Positions 41,744 through 50,133 of a DNA stretch of 64,000 bases are shown here, one piece after another. Made by a program: the position numbers and the translations under genes. Below the pieces are notes generated by a model. That model saw only the letters and a list, made by a program, of their open reading frames with translations. It was not told where the DNA came from and made no database searches. Source of the stretch: Sphingomonas sp. LM7. GTDB taxonomy: Bacteria > Pseudomonadota > Alphaproteobacteria > Sphingomonadales > Sphingomonadaceae. The DNA lies in the NCBI RefSeq assembly GCF_002002925.1, contig NZ_CP019511.1, positions 2,666,001 through 2,730,000 on the forward strand, in the 5' to 3' direction. How positions within the stretch are numbered: the first letter of the stretch is position 1; the number at the start of each line of letters is the position of its first letter.

Positions 41744-43336
41744 ATGGCGAACGATCCTCATATTTCAGACATCCTCGTCATCGGCTCCGGCGCGGCAGGG
41801 CTTACCGCGGCGCTCAACCTCGCGTCGCGCTTCAAGGTCACCGTGATTGCCAAGGGCGCGCTCAACGAAGGATCGACGGCCTGGGCGCAGGGCGGAATCG
41901 CCGCGGTGCTCGAACCCGGCGACACCTTCGAGAACCATATCGAGGACACGATCGTCGCGGGCGCCGGGCTCAACGACCGCGCCACCGTCGAGATGGTGGT
42001 GGAGAATGCCCCCGCCGCGATCGAGCGGCTGGCGAAGCTCGGCGTGCCGTTCAATACCGACAAGGGTGCACTCCACCTCACCCGCGAGGGCGGGCACAGC
42101 CATCGCCGCATCGTCCATGTCGACGACGCCACCGGCTGGGCCGTGCAGGAGGCGCTGCTCAAGGCGGCGCGCGCCAATCCCAATATCACCCTCGTCCCCG
42201 ATATGGTGGTGATCGATCTCGCCACCAGCCGCCACGAGGCGCGCTATTCGGGCGCAGGGAATGTCTGGGGCGTCTATGCCTTCAACCGCGCGACCAACCG
42301 CGTCGAACTGTTCACTGCCAACGCCACCGTGCTGGCGACCGGCGGCGCGGGGCGGACGTACCTGTTCTCGACTGCGCCGCGCGGGGCGACCGGCGACGGC
42401 ATCGCGATGGCATGGCGCGCGGGGTGCCGCATCTCCAACATGGAATTCATGCAGTTCCACCCGACCTGCCTTTACAATCTCGAGGTCAAGAACTTCCTGA
42501 TCACCGAGGCAGTGCGCGGCGAAGGCGGGCGGCTGATCAACCCGCAGACCGGCAAGCGCTTCATGACCGACTACGACCCCGCGCGGATGGAGTTGGCACC
42601 ACGCGACGTAGTGGCGCGGGCGAACGACGCCGAGATCAAGCGCGATGGCCTCGACTATGTCCATCTCGACATCAGCCATATGGGCCCGGATTTCGTGAAG
42701 CAGCACTTCCCGACGATCCACGCCCGGCTGCTCGATCTCGACATCGACATGACCCGCGAGCCGATCCCGGTCGTCCCCGCCCAGCATTACACTTGTGGCG
42801 GCGTGGTGGTGGACCGCGACGGGCGCACCGACCTGCCCAATCTCTATGCCGCAGGCGAAGTCAGCCAGTCGGGGCTGCATGGCGCCAATCGCCTCGCCTC
42901 CAATTCGCTGCTCGAATGCTTCGTGTTCGGCGAGGCGGTGGCCAACCACATCACCGCGAACTGGAGCGATCTCGCCCCGCCCCCGCCCATTCGCCCTTGG
43001 GACGAGAGCCGCGTCACCGATTCCGACGAGGAAGTGGTGATCAAGCAGAACTGGACCGAAATCCGCCGCTTCATGTGGAATTATGTCGGCATCGTCCGCT
43101 CGACCAAGCGGCTCGAGCGCGCCCAGCACCGCATCCAGATGCTCCGCGGCGAAGTGAACGACTATTACGGCCATTTCCGCGTGACCGCGGATCTGATCGA
43201 GCTGCGCAACCTGCTTGAGAGCGCCGACCTGATCGTCCGCTCGGCGCTCCATCGCAAGGAAAGCCGCGGGTTGCACTACACGCTCGATTATCCCGAGACG
43301 CTCGATGTGGCCGTGGACACCATCCTCGTGCCCTGA
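41744..43336 (+). CDS. nadB: L-aspartate oxidase
   Basis: 530 residues from MANDPHISDILVIGSGAAGL, preceded by GGAAGAGACG. It oxidises L-aspartate to iminoaspartate with FAD, the first step of de novo NAD synthesis. FAD motif IGSGAAGLTAAL (about 13-24), active-site region HSHRRIVHVDDATG and AVRGEGGRLIN, and FAD-capping GANRLASNSLLECFVFGEAV. The C-terminal helical domain (after 430) is normal. Quinolinate synthase (nadA) and nadC are not beside it here. Confidence 0.96.
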   Translation: MANDPHISDILVIGSGAAGLTAALNLASRFKVTVIAKGALNEGSTAWAQGGIAAVLEPGDTFENHIEDTIVAGAGLNDRATVEMVVENAPAAIERLAKLGVPFNTDKGALHLTREGGHSHRRIVHVDDATGWAVQEALLKAARANPNITLVPDMVVIDLATSRHEARYSGAGNVWGVYAFNRATNRVELFTANATVLATGGAGRTYLFSTAPRGATGDGIAMAWRAGCRISNMEFMQFHPTCLYNLEVKNFLITEAVRGEGGRLINPQTGKRFMTDYDPARMELAPRDVVARANDAEIKRDGLDYVHLDISHMGPDFVKQHFPTIHARLLDLDIDMTREPIPVVPAQHYTCGGVVVDRDGRTDLPNLYAAGEVSQSGLHGANRLASNSLLECFVFGEAVANHITANWSDLAPPPPIRPWDESRVTDSDEEVVIKQNWTEIRRFMWNYVGIVRSTKRLERAQHRIQMLRGEVNDYYGHFRVTADLIELRNLLESADLIVRSALHRKESRGLHYTLDYPETLDVAVDTILVP

Positions 43337-43502
43337 ACCTCAGGCCTTCCCTACGGATTTGCCCCAATGGCAGAAGCCGGAGCGCGGCCCCACATCAGAG
43401 GACAACGGTTAGGTTTCCTCTCCGTTCACGATTCGTCGCTATCGTTACCGGATTCGTCGCATCTCACTGCGCCCGGGCTTTGATGCGAGTTGCGTTCGCC
43501 GC

Positions 43503-44687
43503 ATGTTTAGAGATGCGCAAGGGGCTGCATTTGTGAAGAATTTTGTGGGTTTCTCAAAAGTCGAACGGGCATTGACCCTTGCCGGGCTTGGTCCGGCGAT
43601 GTTGCTCGGCTGCGCCGTGCACGAAGATACGCAGCTCGCCGCCTATCTGCCGGCACCCAGCTACAGCGTGCTGATGCCCTTCCCGTCCGCCAAGGCAGCG
43701 ACGGCCCGGCCGCGCGTGCCGGCACCGGTCGATCTGGTGACGAGCATCGACTCCATCACCCGCAATTTCGCCGGGCTGGCCGGTATCGCCGTCACCAGCG
43801 TCGATGATGGCTGGATCGCCAGCAACGCCACCGCCAGCCGCCCGCTGCCGCAGCAGAGCGTGAGCAAGCTGTGGGTGGCGATGACCGTGCTCGACGCCGT
43901 CGATCGCGGCACGGTGCGGCTCGATGATCCGCTTACGATCACGCGGTCGGATTTCACGCTGTTCCACCAGCCGATTGCGGCGCTGGTCAAGGGCGATGTC
44001 GGGTACACCACCACCGTCGGCGAGATCATGCGCCGCGCGATGCAGATGAGCGACAACACCTGCAACGACAAGCTGCTGCGCCTGGTCGGCGGGCCGCAGG
44101 CGGTGCGCGACTTCATTGCGCGCAAGCAGCTGGGCACGATCCGCTTCGGCCCCGGCGAGAAACTGCTCCAGGCGGGCACTGCGGGCCTCGAATGGCGCCC
44201 CGAATATTCGATGGGGAATAGTTTTGCCGTCGCCCGCTCCAAGCTTTCGGCCGATGTGCGCCGCGCGGCGTACGAAGCCTATATCAAGGATCCGCCAGAC
44301 GGCGCGGCGCCGATCGCGATCGCCGATTCGCTTGCGCGGCTTCAGCGCGGCGAGCTGCTTTCGCCGAATTCGACCGCGTGGCTGCTCGCCACGATGGGCG
44401 GCGCCAAGACTGGCAAGGCACGGGTGCGCGGCGCGGTTCCGCCGGGCTGGCTCTATGGCCACAAGACCGGTACCGGCCAGGATCTCGGCAGCCGCACCGC
44501 GGGCTTCAACGATGTCGGCATCCTGACTGCGCCCGACGGCCGCTCCTATGCCGTCGCAGTGATGATCGGCGACACCGCGCGCCCGATCCGCGAGCGCCAG
44601 TTGCTGATGCAGGCAGTGGCGAGCGCGATCGTCGCGCATCACCGCCCGACCGGCCCGATCATGGCAGGCGCCCGCCCTTCGCGGTGA
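43503..44687 (+). CDS. Serine beta-lactamase-like protein, class A fold, lipoprotein
   Basis: 394 residues. The N-terminus carries a hydrophobic run and MLLGCAV, a lipobox-like LLGC near residue 37. Catalytic motifs S119-x-x-K122 (QSVSKLW), S183-D-N and K321-T-G (GHKTGTGQD) match class A. The expected Glu of the omega loop (E-x-x-L-N) is not obvious, so beta-lactam hydrolysis is not certain; it may be a D-Ala-D-Ala peptidase-like protein. An in-frame GTG at 43533 is a shorter start. No regulator gene is adjacent. Confidence 0.82.
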   Translation: MFRDAQGAAFVKNFVGFSKVERALTLAGLGPAMLLGCAVHEDTQLAAYLPAPSYSVLMPFPSAKAATARPRVPAPVDLVTSIDSITRNFAGLAGIAVTSVDDGWIASNATASRPLPQQSVSKLWVAMTVLDAVDRGTVRLDDPLTITRSDFTLFHQPIAALVKGDVGYTTTVGEIMRRAMQMSDNTCNDKLLRLVGGPQAVRDFIARKQLGTIRFGPGEKLLQAGTAGLEWRPEYSMGNSFAVARSKLSADVRRAAYEAYIKDPPDGAAPIAIADSLARLQRGELLSPNSTAWLLATMGGAKTGKARVRGAVPPGWLYGHKTGTGQDLGSRTAGFNDVGILTAPDGRSYAVAVMIGDTARPIRERQLLMQAVASAIVAHHRPTGPIMAGARPSR

Positions 44688-44866
44688 CCGCAACGGCGAG
44701 GCTGGGGTGCCTTGCAATGTAGGATTTCATCTGCTTGCCTTTGCGGAGCGGCTCGGCCGTTCGCGCTTTGAAATCGGCGGGTCAGGCGGCCTCGATTAAC
44801 GGACCGTCGGGATTAGACCGCAAGCAGCGGGGGGCGCCGCGCAGGTCGCACGGCTAGGCCCGCGCA

Positions 44867-45559
44867 ATGACCGATACCATCGACTGGACCGCCGCCGCCG
44901 AGGCGCTAGACACCAATGGCTGGGCAGTGCTGCCCGGGCTTCTCGACCCCGAGACTTCCGCACAGGTCGCGGCACTCTATGACGCGCCCGAGCTCTTCCG
45001 CAGCCAGGTGATCATGGCCCGTCACGGCTTCGGCCGCGGCGAATATCGCTATTTCGCCTATCCGCTGCCCGATCCCGTGCAGGACCTTCGCACCCGGCTC
45101 TATCCCCCGCTCGCCGGCCTCGCCAATCGCTGGCACGCCCGGATGGGAATCGAGCGACGCTTCCCCGAATCCCATGCCGAGTGGCTCGCCCAATGCCATG
45201 CCGCCGGGCAGACGCGGCCGACGCCGTTGCTCCTCCGCTACGGGCCCGGCGATTATAATTGCCTGCATCAGGATCTGTACGGCGACCATGTCTTCCCGCT
45301 CCAGCTCGCGGTATTGCTCTCCGAACCGGGGTGCGACTTCGCCGGCGGCGAATTCCTCCTGACCGAACAGCGCCCGCGGATGCAGTCGCGCGCGGCGGTG
45401 GTGCCGCTCCGCCAAGGCGATACAGTGATATTCGCAGTCAACCAGCGCCCGGTACGTGGCGGCAAGGGCGATTACCGCGTGACGATGCGCCACGGGGTAA
45501 GCGCAGTGCATATCGGCCGGCGGCATACGCTCGGGATCATCTTCCACGACGCCAGCTAA
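44867..45559 (+). CDS. 2OG-Fe(II) oxygenase
   Basis: 230 residues. Iron-binding HxD is in CLHQDLYGDHVFPLQ (about residues 133-147), with a later His in MRHGVSAVH (about 205). The Arg for 2-oxoglutarate is likely in GGKGDYRVTMRHG. It belongs to the AlkB/proline hydroxylase-like 2OG superfamily (PHYH-like, 'oxidoreductase, 2OG-Fe(II) oxygenase'). The substrate is unknown. It stands alone between the beta-lactamase-like gene and polA. Confidence 0.88.
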   Translation: MTDTIDWTAAAEALDTNGWAVLPGLLDPETSAQVAALYDAPELFRSQVIMARHGFGRGEYRYFAYPLPDPVQDLRTRLYPPLAGLANRWHARMGIERRFPESHAEWLAQCHAAGQTRPTPLLLRYGPGDYNCLHQDLYGDHVFPLQLAVLLSEPGCDFAGGEFLLTEQRPRMQSRAAVVPLRQGDTVIFAVNQRPVRGGKGDYRVTMRHGVSAVHIGRRHTLGIIFHDAS

Positions 45560-45604
45560 CGCTAAGGCTTTGCCCGGCCCGCCCGCTCGGCTATCCCGGC
45601 GCCG

Positions 45605-48358
45605 ATGCCCCATCTCTATCTCGTCGACGGCTCCGGCTATATCTTCCGCGCCTATCACCGGCTGCCGCCGCTCACCAACAAGCATGGCGAGCCGGTCGGC
45701 GCGGTCTATGGCTATACGACGATGCTGTGGAAGCTCGCCGACGAGTTGCACAAGGCTGACGGCCCGACGCACATGGCAGTGATCCTCGACAAGTCGAGCC
45801 ACACCTTCCGCAACGAAATGTACGACAAGTACAAGGCGCAGCGACCGCCGCCGCCCGAGGATCTGGTCCCCCAGTTCCCGATGATCCGAGACGCCACCCG
45901 CGCCTTCTCGCTGCCGTGCATCGAGGAAGAAGGCTGGGAGGCCGACGATCTGATCGCCAGCTATGCCAAGGCGGCGCTGGCGCAAGGCTGGCAAGTGACG
46001 ATCGTCAGCTCGGACAAGGATCTGATGCAGCTGATCGAGCCCGGGCTCGACATGTACGACACGATGAACAACCGCCGCCTGAGCGACGATGCGGTGATCG
46101 AGAAGTTCGGAGTGCCGCCCGGGCAATTGGGCGAAGTGCTCGCGCTGATGGGCGACAGCGTCGACAACGTCCCCGGCGTGCCCGGGATCGGACCCAAGAC
46201 CGCGGCCAAGCTGATCCAGGAATTCGGCGACGTCGAGGCAGTCCTCGCCGCCGCGCCGGGGATGAAGCCCAGCAAGATGCGCGAGAATCTGATCGAGCAC
46301 GCCGAGATGGCGCGGCTTTCCCGCAAGCTGGTTACGCTGGCGTGCGACGTGCCGTTGCCAGATCCCCTCGACCAGCTCGAATTGCAGGGCATTCCTGATG
46401 CGCCGCTGCGCGCATTCCTCGAGCATCACGGCTTCAAGTCGCTGATCGCGCGGCTCTCGGCAGTGGCCGACGCACCGGTCGAGGCGCACGAGACGCCGGG
46501 GCTGCCGGAAGATCCGCCCTGCGATCACGACGCCTATGAGACAGTGGTGACCGAAGCCGATCTCGACCGCTGGATCGCCGATGCACAGCATCAGGGCTGG
46601 GTGGCGATCGACACCGAGACCAGCGAACTGGACGCGATGCGCGCCGGACTGTGCGGCGTGTCGATGGCGCTGGCACCCAACAAGGCGTGCTACGTGCCCC
46701 TCACCCATGGCGGCAGCGACATGTTTGCCGAGAAGCCGGCGCAGCTCGACAAGCCGCTGGCGCTGGCGAAGCTCAAGACCCTGTTCGAAGACCCGGCGGT
46801 GCTCAAGATCGGGCACAACCTCAAATACGACATGATCGTGCTGGCCCGCCGCGGCATCACGGTCGCGCCGTATGACGATACGATCGTGATGAGCTTCGAT
46901 CTCGATGCCGGGCTGCACGGGCATGGCATGGACGAGCTGGCCGCGACCCACCTCTCGCACAGCTGCATCGCGTTCAAGGACGTTGTCGGCACCGGCAAGA
47001 AGCAGCTCAGCTTCCGCGAAGTCGATCTCAAGACCGCGACGCGCTACGCCGCCGAGGATGCCGACGTCACGCTGCGGCTGTGGCAGCGCTTCAAGCCGCG
47101 CCTCGCCTATGAAAGCGCGACGCGCGTCTATGAGATGGTCGATCGGGCGCTGGTTTCGGTGATCGCCGGGATGGAGCAACAGGGGGTCAAGGTCGATGCC
47201 GTGACGCTCGCGCGGCTCTCGGACGAATTCTCCAAGCAGATGGCGGTCCTCGAAGAGGAAATCCACGGCATCGCCGGGTTCAAGTTCACCATCGGCAGCC
47301 CCAAGCAGCTCGGCGACGTGCTGTTCGAGGGTATGGGGATCAAGGGCGGTCGCAAGGGCAAGTCGGGCGTCTACTCCACTGACGTCAACGAGCTCGAGCG
47401 GATCGCGGCGGACAAGGATTCGCCCGGACGCGAGATTGCGCGAAAAGTGCTCGACTGGCGCCAGCTGTCGAAGCTCAAATCGACTTATACCGACGCACTG
47501 CAGGCGCAGATCAACCCCGAAACCGGGCGGGTGCACACCAGCTACAGCCTCACCGGCGCGCAGACCGGGCGGCTATCCTCGACCGACCCCAATCTCCAGA
47601 ACATCCCGATCCGCACCGAAGTGGGCCGGCAGATCCGCAACGCCTTCGTCGCGGAGCCGGGCAATGTCATCCTCGCCGCCGACTATTCGCAGATCGAATT
47701 GCGGCTGGCGGCGCATATCGCCGACGTGCCCCAGTTGCGCGAAGCGTTCGAGCGCGGCGACGACATCCACAACATGACTGCGCAGGAGCTGTTCGGCGAG
47801 GTCAACCGGGACACGCGGGGCCGGGCGAAGACAATCAACTTCGCCATCCTCTACGGCATCTCGCGCTGGGGGCTGGCGGGACGGCTCGACGTCACCGCGG
47901 ACGAGGCGCAGGCGATGATCGACCGCTATTTCGAGCGTTTCCCCGGCATCAACCGCTACATCGCCGACACGATCACCAGCGCCAAGGAAAAGGGCTACAC
48001 CACCACGCTATTCGGCCGGAAAACGCATTTCGCGCGGCTGAAATCGAGCGTCCAGCACGAGCGACAGGGCGCGGAGCGTGCCGCGATCAACGCGCCGATC
48101 CAGGGCACCAGCGCCGACATCATCAAGCGCGCGATGGCGCGGATGGGCCCGGCACTCGCCGAGGCGGGGCTGCCCGATGTGCGGATGCTGATGCAGGTGC
48201 ACGACGAACTCGTGTTCGAGCTGCCGGAAGGCGATGTCGAAAAGGCCCGGCCGGTGATCGAGCGCGTGATGGCGACCGCCGCCGAACCCGCGATCAAGCT
48301 TACCGTCCCGCTCGGCGTCGAGATCGGGGTGGGCCCGAGCTGGGGCGCGGCGCATTGA
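45605..48358 (+). CDS. polA: DNA polymerase I
   Basis: 917 residues with all three domains. The 5'-3' exonuclease occupies about 1-290 (EGWEADDLIASYAK, SSDKDLMQL, VPGIGPKTAAKLI). The 3'-5' exonuclease has acidic VAIDTETSELDAM and YAAEDADVTLRLW, so proofreading is probably active. The polymerase has motif A AADYSQIELRLAAHIA, motif B RAKTINFAILYG and motif C MQVHDELVFELPEGD. It processes Okazaki fragments and fills gaps in repair. A REP-like element follows directly after its stop. Confidence 0.98.
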   Translation: MPHLYLVDGSGYIFRAYHRLPPLTNKHGEPVGAVYGYTTMLWKLADELHKADGPTHMAVILDKSSHTFRNEMYDKYKAQRPPPPEDLVPQFPMIRDATRAFSLPCIEEEGWEADDLIASYAKAALAQGWQVTIVSSDKDLMQLIEPGLDMYDTMNNRRLSDDAVIEKFGVPPGQLGEVLALMGDSVDNVPGVPGIGPKTAAKLIQEFGDVEAVLAAAPGMKPSKMRENLIEHAEMARLSRKLVTLACDVPLPDPLDQLELQGIPDAPLRAFLEHHGFKSLIARLSAVADAPVEAHETPGLPEDPPCDHDAYETVVTEADLDRWIADAQHQGWVAIDTETSELDAMRAGLCGVSMALAPNKACYVPLTHGGSDMFAEKPAQLDKPLALAKLKTLFEDPAVLKIGHNLKYDMIVLARRGITVAPYDDTIVMSFDLDAGLHGHGMDELAATHLSHSCIAFKDVVGTGKKQLSFREVDLKTATRYAAEDADVTLRLWQRFKPRLAYESATRVYEMVDRALVSVIAGMEQQGVKVDAVTLARLSDEFSKQMAVLEEEIHGIAGFKFTIGSPKQLGDVLFEGMGIKGGRKGKSGVYSTDVNELERIAADKDSPGREIARKVLDWRQLSKLKSTYTDALQAQINPETGRVHTSYSLTGAQTGRLSSTDPNLQNIPIRTEVGRQIRNAFVAEPGNVILAADYSQIELRLAAHIADVPQLREAFERGDDIHNMTAQELFGEVNRDTRGRAKTINFAILYGISRWGLAGRLDVTADEAQAMIDRYFERFPGINRYIADTITSAKEKGYTTTLFGRKTHFARLKSSVQHERQGAERAAINAPIQGTSADIIKRAMARMGPALAEAGLPDVRMLMQVHDELVFELPEGDVEKARPVIERVMATAAEPAIKLTVPLGVEIGVGPSWGAAH

Positions 48359-48370
48359 CCCAATCGAACG

Positions 48371-48447
48371 TTCGCCCTGAGCTTGTCGAAGAGCCTTCCC
48401 GTCGCATGCCGGAACACAGAACTGCCCTTCGACGGGCGCAGGGCGAC
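48371..48447 (+). repeat. TTCGCCCTGAGCTTGTCGAAG repeat, inverted pair
   Basis: The left arm is the 21-base run at 48371-48391 (TTCGCCCTGAGCTTGTCGAA plus G). The right arm 48427-48447, CTTCGACGGGCGCAGGGCGA, is its imperfect inverse. This motif is a familiar dispersed repeat in sphingomonads (recalled). It ends five bases before the flippase start codon and so carries its leader. Confidence 0.75.
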
Positions 48448-48451
48448 CGGA

Positions 48452-49978
48452 ATGGCTGAGCCCACACCGGCCCCCGCCGCCGACGACATCAACACGCTCG
48501 CCAAGGGCGGACGGACGAATATCCTCGGCTTCCTGCTGCGGCTCGCCGCGCGGCTGCCGTTCCTGTTCATCGCCGGGCGCGCGTACGGGCCTGACATTGT
48601 CGGGCGCTATGCGATCGCGGTGCTGGTGATCGAAGTCGCGGCACTGCTCGCGACACTGGGCCTCAAGCGCGGGCTGGCGGAGGCATTGTCCTCGACCGAC
48701 CGACCGCACGCGCATGTCGTTTGGGACGCGGTGCTCGTTGCGTGCGGCGCCTCGGCGATCGCCAGCGTAGTGCTGATCGCCTTCCCGCAAGTGATGTACC
48801 CCAACAGCCAGGTGATGGGACTGGAGCGGCTGCTGCCGCTGGTGGTGTTTGCCGTCGCCATTTCCGACGTGACGCTGGCGGCGCTCGCCTATCGCCACAA
48901 TATCCGCGCCTCGGTAACGGCGCGGGCGGTGATCGAGCCGTGGACGATCAGCATCGCCGCCTGGGCCTTTTCCTTCGTCTCGACGCGCGACGGGCTAATG
49001 TATGCCTATGTGCTGTCGATGCTCGCCGCGCTCGCCGCATCGGTGGTGCCGTTCGTACGCGAATATGGCATGCCGCGCGGCTGGCATCCGCGGTTCGCCG
49101 ACATCCTCGCGCTCGCCCGCCGCAACGCGCCGCTGGCCGGCGCCGACGCGATCGAATGGGCGACGCGCAACGTCGACCGGTTCATCCTCGCCTTGCTGTT
49201 CACGCCCACGGTGGTCGGCATCTATTACATGGCGCAGCAAGTCGCCTCGATCCCCCAGCGACTGAAGTCGAGCTTCGATCCGATCCTCGCGCCGGTGGTC
49301 ACTAACAGCCTTGCCGACAACGATCGCAAGGCAGTCGCCAAGCAGGTGCGCCAGGTAGGCTTCTGGATCATCAGCGCGCAGGCGGCATGCCTGGTCGTGT
49401 TCGCCATTCCCGCCGAGGGCGTGATGGGACTGATCGGCCCCGAATTCGTCGTCGGCGCGGGCGTGATGTGCGTGTTGCTGGTGGCCGAGGTTCTCGCCTC
49501 GACCGGCGCAGTCTGCGAAACGGGGCTCGTCTATATCGCGCGCCATCGCAACCTGATGATCTCGCTCGCGGTGTTGCTGCTCCAGATCGCCTTGAGCTTC
49601 GGCTTCGTCTTCCTTGCACGCGCGCAGGGCTGGTCCGAACCGGTGCAGGCGGCCGGTCCGGCAGTGGCGCTGGCCGTCTCGCTGACGATCGGCTCGATTG
49701 CCAAGGCGATCATGCTGCGCCGGCTGCTCGGCGCGCAGGTGGTGAGCATCCGTCCGAGCTTCTTCGTCGCGATTGGCGCAGCGGCGCTGGTCGGCGCGGC
49801 TTTCACGTCGCTGCCACATCATTACGAATGGGCCGAACTCAGCATCGGCATGCCGGCGATTCTGGTCACGTTCCTGTTCGTGATGATCAAGTTCGGCTTC
49901 AGCGACGAGGACCGATCGCTGTTCCGCAAGACGCCCAAGAGCGAGGAGCCGACGCTGCCGGTGGCGGAGAAGCTTTAG
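48452..49978 (+). CDS. Polysaccharide flippase (MOP/Wzx-type)
   Basis: 508 residues from MAEPTPAPAADDINTLAKGG. About 12-14 hydrophobic helices, including ILGFLLRLAARLPFLFIAGRAYGPDIVGRYAIAVLV, and the oligosaccharide-flippase-like IYYMAQQVASIPQRLKSSFDPILAP (about 265-290). It belongs to the MOP exporter superfamily, which moves lipid-linked sugars across the inner membrane. The longer frame starts inside the repeat and is rejected. No other surface-polysaccharide genes are nearby, so its substrate is unknown. Confidence 0.9.
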   Translation: MAEPTPAPAADDINTLAKGGRTNILGFLLRLAARLPFLFIAGRAYGPDIVGRYAIAVLVIEVAALLATLGLKRGLAEALSSTDRPHAHVVWDAVLVACGASAIASVVLIAFPQVMYPNSQVMGLERLLPLVVFAVAISDVTLAALAYRHNIRASVTARAVIEPWTISIAAWAFSFVSTRDGLMYAYVLSMLAALAASVVPFVREYGMPRGWHPRFADILALARRNAPLAGADAIEWATRNVDRFILALLFTPTVVGIYYMAQQVASIPQRLKSSFDPILAPVVTNSLADNDRKAVAKQVRQVGFWIISAQAACLVVFAIPAEGVMGLIGPEFVVGAGVMCVLLVAEVLASTGAVCETGLVYIARHRNLMISLAVLLLQIALSFGFVFLARAQGWSEPVQAAGPAVALAVSLTIGSIAKAIMLRRLLGAQVVSIRPSFFVAIGAAALVGAAFTSLPHHYEWAELSIGMPAILVTFLFVMIKFGFSDEDRSLFRKTPKSEEPTLPVAEKL

Positions 49979-49987
49979 ACACACACC

Positions 49988-50095
49988 CGTCACCCCGGAC
50001 TTGTTCCGGGGTCCACGGTGCCGCACGGGCTGGGCTAGGACTGGCAGGGTGTTGCCAACCCGCTTGGTGGACCCCGGCACAAGGCCGGGATGACG
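49988..50095 (+). repeat. GTCACCCCGG-type repeat, inverted pair
   Basis: Left arm 49988-50016 (CGTCACCCCGGACTTGTTCC onward) and right arm 50067-50095 are inverted copies with 26 of 29 bases matching. It fills the gap between the flippase and the convergent peptidase. Confidence 0.75.
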
Positions 50096-50133
50096 AAGGA
50101 GCGAGAGGCACCGGCAGCACCTCCCGCGATAGG

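Noticed and set aside
44906..47536. 876-codon open frame on the minus strand
   Set aside because: Antisense to polA and the 2OG oxygenase, His/Arg-rich, no family similarity.
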